A DNA stretch of 64,000 nt from Thermohalobaculum sp039513195 (GCA_039513195.1 JBCCRM010000010.1:1-64000), one strand, 5' to 3'. Positions 25,671 to 34,623 are shown, counted from the stretch's first letter. A program made the numbers and translations. The notes: generated from the letters alone by a model not told the origin.

Positions 25671-26866
25671 CAACAGCTCAGGATCAGGGCGCAGTTGTTG
25701 CCGCCAAAGCCGAACGCATTGGTCATAGCGTAGGTGATCGGGGCGGTTTCGGTTGCGGTCTGCAAGCGGCAGCGGATCGCCGGGTCTTGCGCCAGAACAC
25801 CTGTGTTTCCGGGCAGGAGCCCCTCCTCCACCGCGATTAGGGACAGTATCGCCTCGACCGCGCCGGCGGCGCCAAGGGTGTGGCCGATGGCGCCCTTGAG
25901 CGAGGATACCGGGACGGCGGACCCGAAGACTGCCTCGACGCCCCGACATTCGGCGACGTCATTGGCGGGGGTCGCGGTGCCGTGGAGATTGACATAGCCG
26001 ACCTCGCCCGCGGTCAGCCCGGCGCGGAAAAGGGCGGCGCGCATAGCCGCCGCGGCGCCGGCGCCATCCTCCGGCGGGGTCGACATGTTCTGTCCATCCG
26101 AGGTCTCGCCGAAACCGCAGAGGCGGCCGCCAGCCTCGGCTTCTCGCTCAATGATCATCAGGCCCGCGCCCTCGCCGATCGAGAGACCATCACGGTCCGC
26201 ATCGCAGGGCCGACACGGGCTGCGGGAAACCAGTTCGAGGGACTCGAAACCCATTAGGGAGGTGAGGCAGAGGCTGTCGACGCCACCGGCGAGGATCGCG
26301 TCGCAGATCCCGGCCTCGATCAGTTGCACTGCATCGATCACCGCTTTGGCCGAGGACGAACACGCAGTCGAGATCGTGTAGCCCGGCCCCGCCAGACCCA
26401 GATGCGCCTGGAGGAACGCGGTCACTGCCTGGTGGTCGTTGTGGTGGCGCAGCGAATACCCCTCCGGCAGGCGCAGGCCATCGCCACGGCCGCGATAGGC
26501 CCGCTCCAACGTTTCGACACCGGAGGTAGAGGTGCCGAGCACCACACCGCATCGTGCCGGACCCCAGCGATCCCGCATTGCCGCCACAGCCCCGGCCAGC
26601 CCGTCGCTCTGCAGCGCCAGAAGCGCGAGCCGCGTCGCGCGATTGTCGAAGTCTGCGACCGCCTGCGGAAAGGCCAGCGCTTCGACCTCCGCCACCCGGC
26701 CGATATGGCAGCGGATCGGCACGGCGGGGAAGTCGCAGGGCGTAAGGCCCGACCGCCCCTCGCGCAACGCATCCAGATGGACCGCACGGCCGAGCCCAAG
26801 GCAGGTCGCCAGGCTGTAGGCGGTAATCCGGATCCGCGCGGGGTCGGGGCGGTCAGTGGTCGTCAT
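25670..26866 (-). CDS. Beta-ketoacyl-ACP synthase (ApeO-like)
   Basis: The 398-aa FabF-type condensing enzyme has a full Cys-His-His triad: ISTACSSSAKAV, NLHGTATPANDVAE and KGAIGHTLGAAG, and ends with AFGFGGNNCALIL. It would elongate the polyene by decarboxylative condensation with malonyl-ACP. The start ATG (MTTTDRPDPAR) overlaps the MMPL stop. The longer open frame upstream lies antisense-free inside the MMPL gene and is not used. Confidence 0.9.
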   Translation of the reverse strand: MTTTDRPDPARIRITAYSLATCLGLGRAVHLDALREGRSGLTPCDFPAVPIRCHIGRVAEVEALAFPQAVADFDNRATRLALLALQSDGLAGAVAAMRDRWGPARCGVVLGTSTSGVETLERAYRGRGDGLRLPEGYSLRHHNDHQAVTAFLQAHLGLAGPGYTISTACSSSAKAVIDAVQLIEAGICDAILAGGVDSLCLTSLMGFESLELVSRSPCRPCDADRDGLSIGEGAGLMIIEREAEAGGRLCGFGETSDGQNMSTPPEDGAGAAAAMRAALFRAGLTAGEVGYVNLHGTATPANDVAECRGVEAVFGSAVPVSSLKGAIGHTLGAAGAVEAILSLIAVEEGLLPGNTGVLAQDPAIRCRLQTATETAPITYAMTNAFGFGGNNCALILSC

Positions 26867-29061
26867 GGCGTCTGGGCATCCTGTGCGGCCAAGTGCAGGC
26901 CTAACATGGCGCAAACGCCGAGCGATACCGTCAACCCGATCTCGTGCAGCGGGCTGATCGGGGCAAAGGCCATGACAACGAAAGCGATCAGCGTGCTCGT
27001 CGCGCAAAGGCCTACTGAGGAGACGGCCGCCGCCCGATCCGCGCTGAGCCGCAGGAACAGGCCGTAATCGATGCCGATCCCGACAACCAAGGTCAGCGCC
27101 AAGATCTGGAAGATGCCCAGCGGTATGCCGAGCGCGAGCAGCGCCATTGCGGTAACAGCGAGCGCGGCGGCCGTGCTGCGGGCAATGGCGAGCGCGCGGC
27201 GCCAATCCCCGGCCAGTAGCAACAGCACGACAAATGCGCCCGCCCCACCGATGCCAAGCCAGGTGATCGCCGTTTCGCGCAGCGCGGCCAGGCGGGCATT
27301 GACCGAGGCGGAAAGATCGACCAGCACAGCGCCCGGTATCTGGGCATCGCGGATCGCTCGGCTGAGGGCGTCGGGCCCTGTCAGGCCAAGAAGCGGGATC
27401 ACGCTTTGCCAGCCCCCGCCGGTCTCCTCCAACGAGGCGGCGAGGTCGGAGAGCCCGTCCCAAGCGGCGAAATCCGCCGGGACCACGGGTGGCGCCGCCA
27501 ACGCCTCGCGGTAAGCGGCGACCAGCGCGTCCTGGAACTCAGTCGCGAGGCCCGCTGCCGCCAGCGCCTCCGCAGCGTTGCGTCCATAAGCCGCCGCTGA
27601 AGGGAGCGCCGCGCGCCGGGCCTCCTGTTCTGCGACATCGGGAAGGATCGCGCCGAGATGCCGCGCCGAGACCAACCGCCCCGCCCGGATTTGCGCGTCG
27701 ATTATGGGCAGGAGCGCGCGCTCGGTGCGGAGTACGACCTCGGCATCGGATCCCGTGACGACCACGTGAAACCGGCCGGAGGGCAGATCGACGAGCTCTC
27801 TTATCTCGGCGAGATCCGCTTCGGTCTGGGCAGGTAGAGTGTAAAGCCGCTCGGCGCTCGGTGCAGCCGAGGACATTAAGGCGACGACCCCTAGGGCGAT
27901 CAGGCCACCCTCCCACCATGGCTGTCGCGGCAGGGTCAAGCGGTGCGGGAACGGCAGCCGGCGCAGCGTGCCCTCTGACCCGGCCAGAAGCGAGCGCGCC
28001 GCCAGCCCCGCCGCCAGCAGCCCGGTGGCGACGAAAACCCCGGTTTGCGCCAAAGCATCGAGACTGGAGCCGGAAAGCGCCAGGAACGCGATCGCCGTTG
28101 TTGCGGCCCCGATTAGGATCAGGCGCCGGGCGCGGGCCTGGCCGGCGCCCCGATGGGTCATCAAATGCAGCGGATAGTCGAGCGCGAGACCGGTTAACGC
28201 CCCGCCGAACCCCAGGGCGATCACATGGACCGAGCCGAACAATCCCTGCACCGCCAGCGTTGCCGCCCCGATGCCGATGGCGAGCGGCAGGAGGATACGC
28301 GTCAAGCCCGCGAGCGACCCGGTCGCCCAGCCGAGCCAGGCGAGCAGCAGCGCCGTCGCCACCCCGCCGACCATGGCCGACATCGTCTCGGCCCGGTGGG
28401 AGACCGCGGCCGACACCACCTGTGGACCGAGGATGATGGCGCGTGCCCCAGCATCCGCCGCAGCGCTCCGCAGCCGGTCGGTCAGGGCACGGATGGCGGC
28501 CAGATCCTGCGTACCGGGGGCAAGCACCCCGCGGATCAGGGCTGCCGGACCGCCAGGTGTGTGCCATAGCCCCTCCTCGACCGGCAGATCCGGCTGTGCC
28601 GACTCCAGGCGCTGCAAGAGCCGCGAGAAACTGCCGGTCGGATCGCGCAGCATTGCATCGCCCACTGCCATCCCCGCCATTGTGGTCAGGCGTGCCCGCG
28701 CTTCGGTCAACCGTGCCGCCAAGGCGCCCGGCGTGACATCGGATGGGGCGGGCGGCGCCAGCCGGAACCGATGACGCCAAAGCCAGTCCCGGAGCGCGCG
28801 ATCCGGCGGGGCCGGACCGGTCGAAAGCTCGTGGAGCAGTGGATCGGCGCGCATCGCATCAGCGACCGCGCGGGCAGCGGCATGGCGGGCGGCTGGCTCG
28901 TCGGAACGGACCGCGACCAGAATCTCACGCGCCCTCGGGGCCGTGACCGCGGCCGCGTCCTCGCCGAACACCGCTGCCATGTCAGAGCGGATCTCGACCA
29001 GAAGTCCCGCGGCCAGCGCGAGAGCGGTCAAAATCAGGGCTGCAACAGGCGTCCGCGTCAT
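26863..29061 (-). CDS. MMPL/RND-type exporter of the polyene operon (ApeN-like)
   Basis: The 732-aa protein has the duplicated layout of MMPL transporters: an N-terminal helix, a large periplasmic domain, a membrane bundle with GFGGALTGLALDYPLHLMTH, a second periplasmic domain and a second bundle with GIGIDYGLFLRLS. The D-Y pairs match the proton-relay positions. It is expected to move the lipid-linked polyene across the inner membrane toward the outer membrane, with the LolA-like product as periplasmic partner. The ATG at 29061 overlaps the LolA-like stop. Confidence 0.87.
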   Translation of the reverse strand: MTRTPVAALILTALALAAGLLVEIRSDMAAVFGEDAAAVTAPRAREILVAVRSDEPAARHAAARAVADAMRADPLLHELSTGPAPPDRALRDWLWRHRFRLAPPAPSDVTPGALAARLTEARARLTTMAGMAVGDAMLRDPTGSFSRLLQRLESAQPDLPVEEGLWHTPGGPAALIRGVLAPGTQDLAAIRALTDRLRSAAADAGARAIILGPQVVSAAVSHRAETMSAMVGGVATALLLAWLGWATGSLAGLTRILLPLAIGIGAATLAVQGLFGSVHVIALGFGGALTGLALDYPLHLMTHRGAGQARARRLILIGAATTAIAFLALSGSSLDALAQTGVFVATGLLAAGLAARSLLAGSEGTLRRLPFPHRLTLPRQPWWEGGLIALGVVALMSSAAPSAERLYTLPAQTEADLAEIRELVDLPSGRFHVVVTGSDAEVVLRTERALLPIIDAQIRAGRLVSARHLGAILPDVAEQEARRAALPSAAAYGRNAAEALAAAGLATEFQDALVAAYREALAAPPVVPADFAAWDGLSDLAASLEETGGGWQSVIPLLGLTGPDALSRAIRDAQIPGAVLVDLSASVNARLAALRETAITWLGIGGAGAFVVLLLLAGDWRRALAIARSTAAALAVTAMALLALGIPLGIFQILALTLVVGIGIDYGLFLRLSADRAAAVSSVGLCATSTLIAFVVMAFAPISPLHEIGLTVSLGVCAMLGLHLAAQDAQTP

Positions 29062-29627
29062 TCGCGACCGCGGAATGTGATCCGCCGGAGGACGCCCCCG
29101 GGCTCGGCTATCTCGAGGCCCTGCAGCACCGCGCCGCAACCGCGCAGGACCATCCCACCGGTCTCGGGCCCGGCATCGATGCGCCAGCCGCCCGGGTCGG
29201 GCGAGAGCGACAGCCCTGCACCATCCACGGAACCCACCGATAGAATGCGCCGCAAAAGCGCGAAGATCGGCGCGATATCGGCAGGGATCGGGACCAGGGT
29301 CGCGATCTCGTCCGGGTCGCGGCGGAGAGCGATAAAAGCCTCGCCGATCTCCGCGATCTCCTCGACCGGCTCGCGCTGATGGCGGATCAGGGTGCCGTTG
29401 CCTCGGCGGCGGAATGTGCCCGATGCCTCCGCCGGCGCTTTGAGAGCGGGATGGAAGACCTCCTCTCGATAGGCGACGCTGCCCTCGCGGATCGCCGCCG
29501 CGCTCAATGCCGCGGCCGCATCGGTGGGTATCGCCGCGGCACAGGCGGCCTCAGACGCGCCAGATATCGAAGAAATTGAACCAATTGTAAGGATCGCGGC
29601 GGCAACGCTCCGAAAGCAGATCCGCAT
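29058..29627 (-). CDS. LolA-like periplasmic carrier of the polyene operon (ApeM-like)
   Basis: The 189-aa protein has a signal peptide (MRICFRSVAAAILTIGS...). The mature part begins REGSVAYREEVFHPALKAPAEASG, continues with RRRGNGTLIRHQREPVEE, and has a LolA-like beta-sheet pattern. Aryl-polyene clusters regularly include such a carrier, thought to ferry the lipidated product. The only start that provides the signal peptide lies 77 nt inside the acyltransferase gene, an unusually long same-strand overlap. Confidence 0.7.
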   Translation of the reverse strand: MRICFRSVAAAILTIGSISSISGASEAACAAAIPTDAAAALSAAAIREGSVAYREEVFHPALKAPAEASGTFRRRGNGTLIRHQREPVEEIAEIGEAFIALRRDPDEIATLVPIPADIAPIFALLRRILSVGSVDGAGLSLSPDPGGWRIDAGPETGGMVLRGCGAVLQGLEIAEPGGVLRRITFRGRE

Positions 29628-30462
29628 AGGCCTGGGCCAGCCGCCCGACGGTCTCGCCCCGCTCCTCCCGCGGGACCGGCTCGCCCCCATGCAAGACCGC
29701 GAACTCAAGCGCATAACGCCGTGGCCCGGTGCGCGGCGCCGTGCAGAAGATGAGCGGTACGCCAGCGGCCATGGCGGCCAGATAGGGGGATGTCGGAACC
29801 TGGATATCGCCGCCGAGGAAATCGACCGCGACCTGGCCGCGGGCCGCACGGTCGGGCACCCGGTCGCCCAGAAAGGCAACGAATTCGCCCCGTTCCAGCG
29901 CCTCGTAGACGTCCAGCATTCCCTGCGGTCCATCGGCGACCGAGATCACGCGCGCTGTCACAGCCGGATTGAGCGCCCCCAAAAGGGCGGTGGATTTCGC
30001 CGCATGCTCGGCCGACATGACATAGCGAACCACCATATCGGGCATGGTGCGGTCGAAGGCCCGAAGCGCCTCGAAGCTGCCATAGTGGCTGCCCAGCAGG
30101 ACGGCGCCCTGCTTCGCCGCATAGAGCTTCTCGACAGGCGCGTTGCCCGAGGCCGCGATCTTGAAGTCCGCGGTTCCCCGCGCCAAGAGGCGCACCCGGT
30201 CTAGCATCGCATGGGCAAAAACCCGGGCGTGGCGGTGGCGTTCGGAGAGCCGCGCCGGACGACCGAACAGGCGTTGGAGATAGCGGCCCGAGGCGCGGGT
30301 CGCGGGCCGGGCCCTGTTGGCCGCGAAGACGAGCGCAATCGCCCAGATCAGCGGATCGAGCGCCCAGGGCGGCAGCGTCAGCGCCAGGCCCCGCATCATC
30401 CGAAGCTGCCATTGCCTGCCCGATTCCGGCTGCTTCACCCATTCCGCGCTGGTCTCAGCCAT
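29551..30462 (-). CDS. LpxL/HtrB-like lipid acyltransferase of the polyene operon
   Basis: The 303-aa protein resembles lysophospholipid/Kdo-lipid acyltransferases. GSHYGSFEALRA contains the catalytic HX4E (His of SHYGSFE), and FLGDRVPDRAARG and WFNFFDIW are family landmarks. It would attach the polyene acyl chain to a lipid acceptor. The ATG at 30462 starts MAETSAEWVKQ, and its start overlaps the end of the FabZ-like gene by 8 nt. Confidence 0.83.
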   Translation of the reverse strand: MAETSAEWVKQPESGRQWQLRMMRGLALTLPPWALDPLIWAIALVFAANRARPATRASGRYLQRLFGRPARLSERHRHARVFAHAMLDRVRLLARGTADFKIAASGNAPVEKLYAAKQGAVLLGSHYGSFEALRAFDRTMPDMVVRYVMSAEHAAKSTALLGALNPAVTARVISVADGPQGMLDVYEALERGEFVAFLGDRVPDRAARGQVAVDFLGGDIQVPTSPYLAAMAAGVPLIFCTAPRTGPRRYALEFAVLHGGEPVPREERGETVGRLAQAYADLLSERCRRDPYNWFNFFDIWRV

Positions 30463-30775
30463 CGCCGTGGCGGAGCGACACCTGCGCCTCGGCCAGAACC
30501 GCCTCGCCCTCGGTCCAGCGGAGCACCGCATCGGCCCCCTTCGGCGCGACGGCCAGCGCGAAGTCTCGTTCCGGCAGCAAGGGTGCGCGGAACTTCATCC
30601 GCCTGACGGCGGCGATGGTCATCCCACGCTGCGCCAGCGCGTCGGCGGCATGGGCCAGGAGGATGGCGCCGGGCACGATGGGTCGGCCCGGGAAATGGCC
30701 GTCGAGACAGGGCGCATCCGCGGCGATCCCGGCGCGCCTCACCTCGAATGCCTCCCACCCTGCGGCGGATCCCAC
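30455..30775 (-). CDS. FabZ-like hotdog dehydratase (ApeI-like)
   Basis: The 106-aa protein contains CLDGHFPGRPIVPGAI, the FabA/FabZ/ApeI active-site motif with the catalytic His. It would act as second dehydratase of the polyene pathway. The start is a GTG three bases after the lipoprotein stop. The conserved motif lies very near the N-terminus, as in other ApeI-type short proteins. Confidence 0.82.
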   Translation of the reverse strand: MGSAAGWEAFEVRRAGIAADAPCLDGHFPGRPIVPGAILLAHAADALAQRGMTIAAVRRMKFRAPLLPERDFALAVAPKGADAVLRWTEGEAVLAEAQVSLRHGDG

Positions 30776-30778
30776 GGC

Positions 30779-31195
30779 TCAGCTCGCTTTCGCTGCCTGG
30801 ACCGCAAGCTTGATGTCGTTGTCCAGCAATCCCACCCACGAATTGTAGTTAGGGTGAATCACATTCTCCGCCGCGTCGTAGTTGAGGTTCTGCGAGTCCT
30901 TATAGAGGATCGAGTAGACCTCCCGGTCGAACAACACGTCGATCACCGCGGTGTGCTTGCCGCGGACATTCACGGTGCCTTCGAGATGGCCTGTGCCAAG
31001 TTTGGTGAAGATCCAGCCACGGTCCGATCCAACCTTGACGATGATCGCCTCGGTCTGATCGACCGACAGGCTTCGTGATCCACTCACGCCCACGGGAAAC
31101 GGAGCGTCGACGACGTTGTTCACGGCCGCCGAGCGGCAACCCGCCAGAGCCAAGGTTGCGATCAAAACTGCTGCGAGTATCGGTCTCTTGGCCAT
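30779..31195 (-). CDS. Small lipoprotein in the polyene operon
   Basis: The 138-aa protein has a lipoprotein signal peptide, MAKRPILAAVLIATLALAGC, with the lipobox LAGC (Cys20). The mature domain (residues 25-138) has alternating strands and helices and the features VGSDRGWIFTKLGTGHLEG and NVIHPNYNSWVGLLDNDI. Comparable small lipoproteins occur in aryl-polyene clusters; function unknown. Two ATGs lie side by side at 31198 and 31195. GGAGG is five bases before the second, which is chosen. Confidence 0.75.
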   Translation of the reverse strand: MAKRPILAAVLIATLALAGCRSAAVNNVVDAPFPVGVSGSRSLSVDQTEAIIVKVGSDRGWIFTKLGTGHLEGTVNVRGKHTAVIDVLFDREVYSILYKDSQNLNYDAAENVIHPNYNSWVGLLDNDIKLAVQAAKAS

Positions 31196-31226
31196 CATCG
31201 CCTCCCCCCAGATGATCAAATGCATT

Positions 31227-31994
31227 TCACGGGCCCGATTTGCGTAATCCGAGCACCGTCAAAAGTCCACCGACACGGAAGCCACGGCTGACCAAGAACT
31301 GTGTCACGGCCCAGGCGATCAGGAGAAAATCGGCGACTGGACGGAAATGGCTGGGCCGTTTCTGAAAACCCGCATAGCGCGCTGGGATCGGCACCGTGGC
31401 GAAGGCGGCGCCGGCCTCGGCCGCGTAGAGTAGGACGGCGGTTTCGTAGACAAAACCGCGGATATGGCGCCGCGGAACGGATAGGGTTTGCCAGACCTGG
31501 CGCGGGTACAGGCGCATGCCGCACTGCGCATCTGCGATTGGGCGCCCACAGGCCCAACCGATGAAGAGATTACCGAACCGGATGCTGCGCGCCCGGCCCT
31601 GAGGCATCGTCGCCATGGCCGCCGACCGGTCGCCGAGGATCAACGCGCCAGGATTGCCCCGCGCTGCGGCACGGAAAGCCGGGATGTCGCCGGGGTCGTG
31701 CTGTCCATCGCCATCGAGGGTCACGACCTGCGCCGCGCCCGCCGCGAAGGCCGCGGCCAGCCCCTCTGCCAGACGAGGACCCTTGCCGGCGTTCTGGCTG
31801 TGGCGGATCAGTCTGATCGGCAGCCCGGCCAATGCCTCCGATGTCCCATCGGTCGAGCCGTCATCGATGACGATCATCCCGTCGACATGCGGGCGGGCGG
31901 CCTCGGCGATTGCGCGTATCGTCTGCGCTTCGTTGTGGGCCGGGATCAGCGCGACCGTGTCCGCTGTCTCGGCGTATACCTCACCGTTCGGCAC
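31227..31994 (-). CDS. Family 2 glycosyltransferase of the polyene operon
   Basis: The 255-aa protein has the GT2 nucleotide-sugar fold: ALIPAHNEAQTIRAI, VIDDGSTDGTSE and VTLDGDGQHDPGDI (DxD metal site). The C-terminus is hydrophobic and probably membrane-associated (DFLLIAWAVTQFLVSRG). It may glycosylate the lipid acceptor or the product. The start is a GTG at 31994, 14 nt inside the methyltransferase gene, with GGAG five bases upstream; the open frame continues farther, but without such a site. Confidence 0.82.
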   Translation of the reverse strand: MPNGEVYAETADTVALIPAHNEAQTIRAIAEAARPHVDGMIVIDDGSTDGTSEALAGLPIRLIRHSQNAGKGPRLAEGLAAAFAAGAAQVVTLDGDGQHDPGDIPAFRAAARGNPGALILGDRSAAMATMPQGRARSIRFGNLFIGWACGRPIADAQCGMRLYPRQVWQTLSVPRRHIRGFVYETAVLLYAAEAGAAFATVPIPARYAGFQKRPSHFRPVADFLLIAWAVTQFLVSRGFRVGGLLTVLGLRKSGP

Positions 31995-32715
31995 GATACT
32001 CCGAGAAGCAGCCGAGCAGCACCTTATGTTCCGCCACCCGGAAACCTGCCTCCCGAAGAATTTCGACAACTTCCTCCCGCGGGGTCATCTGCTCCATCGT
32101 CTCCCAATAATAGCGCATGAGGCGATAGGCCTGACGGTTGAAGCTGAAAACCAGCGTCAGGGCCGGAAGGATATGCTTGAAATAGGCCTTGAACAGCATC
32201 CGGCCGAAACCATTATCGGGGATCGTGACATCCATGATGAAGACGGTGCCGCCCGATTTGACCACACGCCGGAATTCACGAAACGTCTCATCCAGATCGT
32301 CCACATGGCGCAGTGCAAAGCCCATGGTCAGGAAGTCGAAACTTTCGTTCGGCACAGGCAGCCGTTCCGCCGTCGACTGGTGATGCACCGCCGGGACGGT
32401 CTTTTTTGACTCGGCGATCATGCCGGCCGAAGGTTCGACACAGACGATCTGATCTGGGCTATCGAGGATCGTCATCAGCGCCCGCGCAACCGGCCCGGTA
32501 CCTGACGCGACATCGATAACCCGCATCGTCGGCTTTACCCCCGCGCGGCGCAGCGCCCATTTGCGATAGGCGCCACCGCTGCCGAACCACCCCCAACGGG
32601 CGATCCCCTCATAGTAGGGCGCGGTTCGGTCGAAAATTTCTCGCAGAAACTGCTGTTTCTCGGCGGGGCTGGAATAATAGTCACCAACCACAAAGGGCCT
32701 GCGGCTATCCGTCAT
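31981..32715 (-). CDS. UbiE-like SAM-dependent methyltransferase, first gene of the polyene operon
   Basis: The 244-aa class I methyltransferase has the SAM-binding VIDVASGTGPVAR, the acidic VCVEPSAGM and the UbiE-like FDFLTMGFALRHVDDLDETFREF. Aryl-polyene heads are often O- or C-methylated, and a methyltransferase is a usual cluster member. The ATG (MTDSRRPF) faces a 163-bp divergent promoter region shared with the PlsC gene. Confidence 0.83.
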   Translation of the reverse strand: MTDSRRPFVVGDYYSSPAEKQQFLREIFDRTAPYYEGIARWGWFGSGGAYRKWALRRAGVKPTMRVIDVASGTGPVARALMTILDSPDQIVCVEPSAGMIAESKKTVPAVHHQSTAERLPVPNESFDFLTMGFALRHVDDLDETFREFRRVVKSGGTVFIMDVTIPDNGFGRMLFKAYFKHILPALTLVFSFNRQAYRLMRYYWETMEQMTPREEVVEILREAGFRVAEHKVLLGCFSEYRAER

Positions 32716-32878
32716 TGCGCTGTCCTTATCCGTTCGGCGCCTCTCCGCGCGGGGCCAAGCAAATGGCCTCTGCAGGCCGAGGTCAAGAGCCGGCTGCCGC
32801 TCGCATCCTGGATCCGGACTTGCACGGGACCCCAAAAAAACCGAGACAGATCCTGACATTTCGATTGGCAGTGCGGGC
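32716..32878. promoter_or_regulatory. Divergent promoter region, polyene operon / PlsC
   Basis: The 163-bp gap must hold the promoters of the long minus-strand operon and of the plus-strand acyltransferase gene. A perfect small hairpin GGCCT-ctgc-AGGCC lies at about 32765-32778. No confident sigma boxes were identified. Confidence 0.4.
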
Positions 32879-33718
32879 ATGACCAGACCGGCGGAGACCG
32901 AAAAGCGCATCCAAGGCGCGACGGCCAGCGCCCGGTGGGCCGGTGGCAATTCCGCCGCCCGGCGTTCGGTCCCGCGCAATGGCGTTGCCTGGTTCACCGC
33001 TTTCCTGCGGACACGGGCCTTCGAGGTCTATGTAGTCGTCATGAGCCTGGTGATTGGGTTGGGGATACTGACCTATTACCAGCTTAGCCGCGGCCCGAGG
33101 AGAGCGCGCATCCTCCTCCGCACCTGGTCGTCGCTTTTCATCGAGGGTGCGCGGATCCTTCTCGGCACGCGGTATCGGGTCGATGGCCTGAAAGATATGC
33201 CGCCAGGGCCGCTGCTCTTCATCGGCAATCATCAATCTTATTGGGAATCCATCGCCCTGACCGCCGTGATCCCGGACATCAACGTGATCTCGAAAAGCAG
33301 TGCGATGAAGATCCCGATCTTCGGATGGGGCCTGCGCTACGCGCCGATGATCCGGGTCGAGCGCTCACAACCCGGCCAAAATCTACGCCGGATCATTCGG
33401 GAGGCAAAGGCCTCGATCGCCGATGGGCGCAGCGTGCTGATCTTTCCGGAAGCGACCCGCGTCGACCCGGGAAAGCGCCGGGCCTTCGCCCGAGGGTTCG
33501 AGTTGCTTTACCGGCACTGCGCAGTGCCGGCGGTGCCCGTGATCACCAATGCCGGGCTGCATTGGACGACCGGCTTTGCGACGAAGTTTCCGGGCGAGAT
33601 CACGCTGCGGTTTCTACCGGCGACGCCGCCGGGCCAAGAGATGGCAGCCTTCGCCACCGAGATCGAGCGACAGATCAACCGGGAGAAGGACCGCTTGCTG
33701 CCGCAACGGCACTGCTGA
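32879..33718 (+). CDS. 1-acyl-glycerol-3-phosphate acyltransferase (PlsC family)
   Basis: The 279-aa protein has one N-terminal membrane helix (VYVVVMSLVIGLGILTYY) and the acyltransferase motifs: NHQSYWES (HX4E form of block I), FPEATR (block III) and the VPVITNAG block. It transfers an acyl chain to lysophosphatidic acid. The first 40 residues are polar and unusual, so a later start, such as the GTG-like positions, cannot be excluded. It is divergent from the polyene operon and may supply or modify lipid acceptors, but it may equally be general lipid metabolism. Confidence 0.82.
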   Translation: MTRPAETEKRIQGATASARWAGGNSAARRSVPRNGVAWFTAFLRTRAFEVYVVVMSLVIGLGILTYYQLSRGPRRARILLRTWSSLFIEGARILLGTRYRVDGLKDMPPGPLLFIGNHQSYWESIALTAVIPDINVISKSSAMKIPIFGWGLRYAPMIRVERSQPGQNLRRIIREAKASIADGRSVLIFPEATRVDPGKRRAFARGFELLYRHCAVPAVPVITNAGLHWTTGFATKFPGEITLRFLPATPPGQEMAAFATEIERQINREKDRLLPQRHC

Positions 33719-33728
33719 GCAGATCAGC

Positions 33729-33759
33729 AGGGCGTTTCAACTGTTCAGACGATCGCCCT
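33729..33759. terminator. Weak hairpin between convergent genes
   Basis: AGGGCG at 33729 and CGCCCT at 33754 can pair with a 19-nt loop between the convergent PlsC and MlaC-like genes. There is no T-run. Confidence 0.25.
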
Positions 33760-34382
33760 TACGCGCCCCGGTTAAGATCGGCAATCAACGCCTCTACGTC
33801 GCCGCCCTTCGCTTCGAGCATCGCGCCCACCACTTCGCGCTGGGTGATCGCAAGCGACACGCCCTCGATCAGGATGTCGACGACAGCGATCTTCCCAGGA
33901 CGGTCCGAGACCAGGAAGTTCATGCTGATCGGCGGCACCTGGGGCGGGCGGATCAGCGTTTGAACCAGCACGCCCTTTTTGCCCGCATCGACCGCGTCGC
34001 CGAGTTCGATGGCGCTCGCCACCTCCTCTTGCGTCGCCTCGACGGTTCGGAACTGCCGAGCATAACTGCGTGCGACAAAGCCGATCAGCGCGTCGGCGAA
34101 ACGGGTCTGCTGATCCTCCGTCATACCGCGCCACGCCCGCCCGGCCGCGAAGCGCGCGATGGCCAAGGGCGCGCCACGCCGTTCGATCACAGAGATCAAC
34201 CCGGCGGCGTTTTCTGCCGGCGTGCGCTCCACGGTGATCAACTCCACGATGTCGGCAATCGTCGCTTGCACATGCGCGCGGGCGGCGGACTGGTCGAGGG
34301 CACGGGCCACCACCGGCGGCAAGACGAACAGGCAAGTAAGAAAGCCAAGCACCAGCAGGCGGCGGGCCACAAAAACGCTCAT
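33759..34382 (-). CDS. MlaC/Ttg2-like periplasmic phospholipid-binding protein
   Basis: The 207-aa protein has a signal peptide (MSVFVARRLLVLGFLTCLFV...ARA). The mature domain has the MlaC pattern: GRAWRGMTEDQQTRFADALIGFVARSYARQF, VLVQTLIRPP and VVDILIEGVSLAITQREVVGAML. MlaC shuttles phospholipids between the outer-membrane MlaA complex and the MlaFEDB importer. No other mla gene is adjacent, so this may be a paralog; hopanoid-type HpnM proteins share this fold. The ATG has GGAG seven bases upstream. The 241 bp upstream (34383-34623) are a divergent gap without a gene. Confidence 0.8.
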   Translation of the reverse strand: MSVFVARRLLVLGFLTCLFVLPPVVARALDQSAARAHVQATIADIVELITVERTPAENAAGLISVIERRGAPLAIARFAAGRAWRGMTEDQQTRFADALIGFVARSYARQFRTVEATQEEVASAIELGDAVDAGKKGVLVQTLIRPPQVPPISMNFLVSDRPGKIAVVDILIEGVSLAITQREVVGAMLEAKGGDVEALIADLNRGA

Positions 34383-34623
34383 GAGGTCAGCTCCGATAAG
34401 CATCGTACTATGCGGTGATAGGGCCCAGGTCGCCGCCGGTCCACGGCGCCCGGAGCGCAGTGACGCATTTGCCCGCGTGATGTGACCTATCAGCGGAGGA
34501 TAGCCGCGGGCCGGCCTCTCTATCTTTCGGCAGCATTGCCCTGGTTGTTGCAACATGGTCACGTCTCACCGATACTCCGACTATTGGGGCGAGTCCGGTT
34601 GGGGGACGATCGGTTGAGAGACG

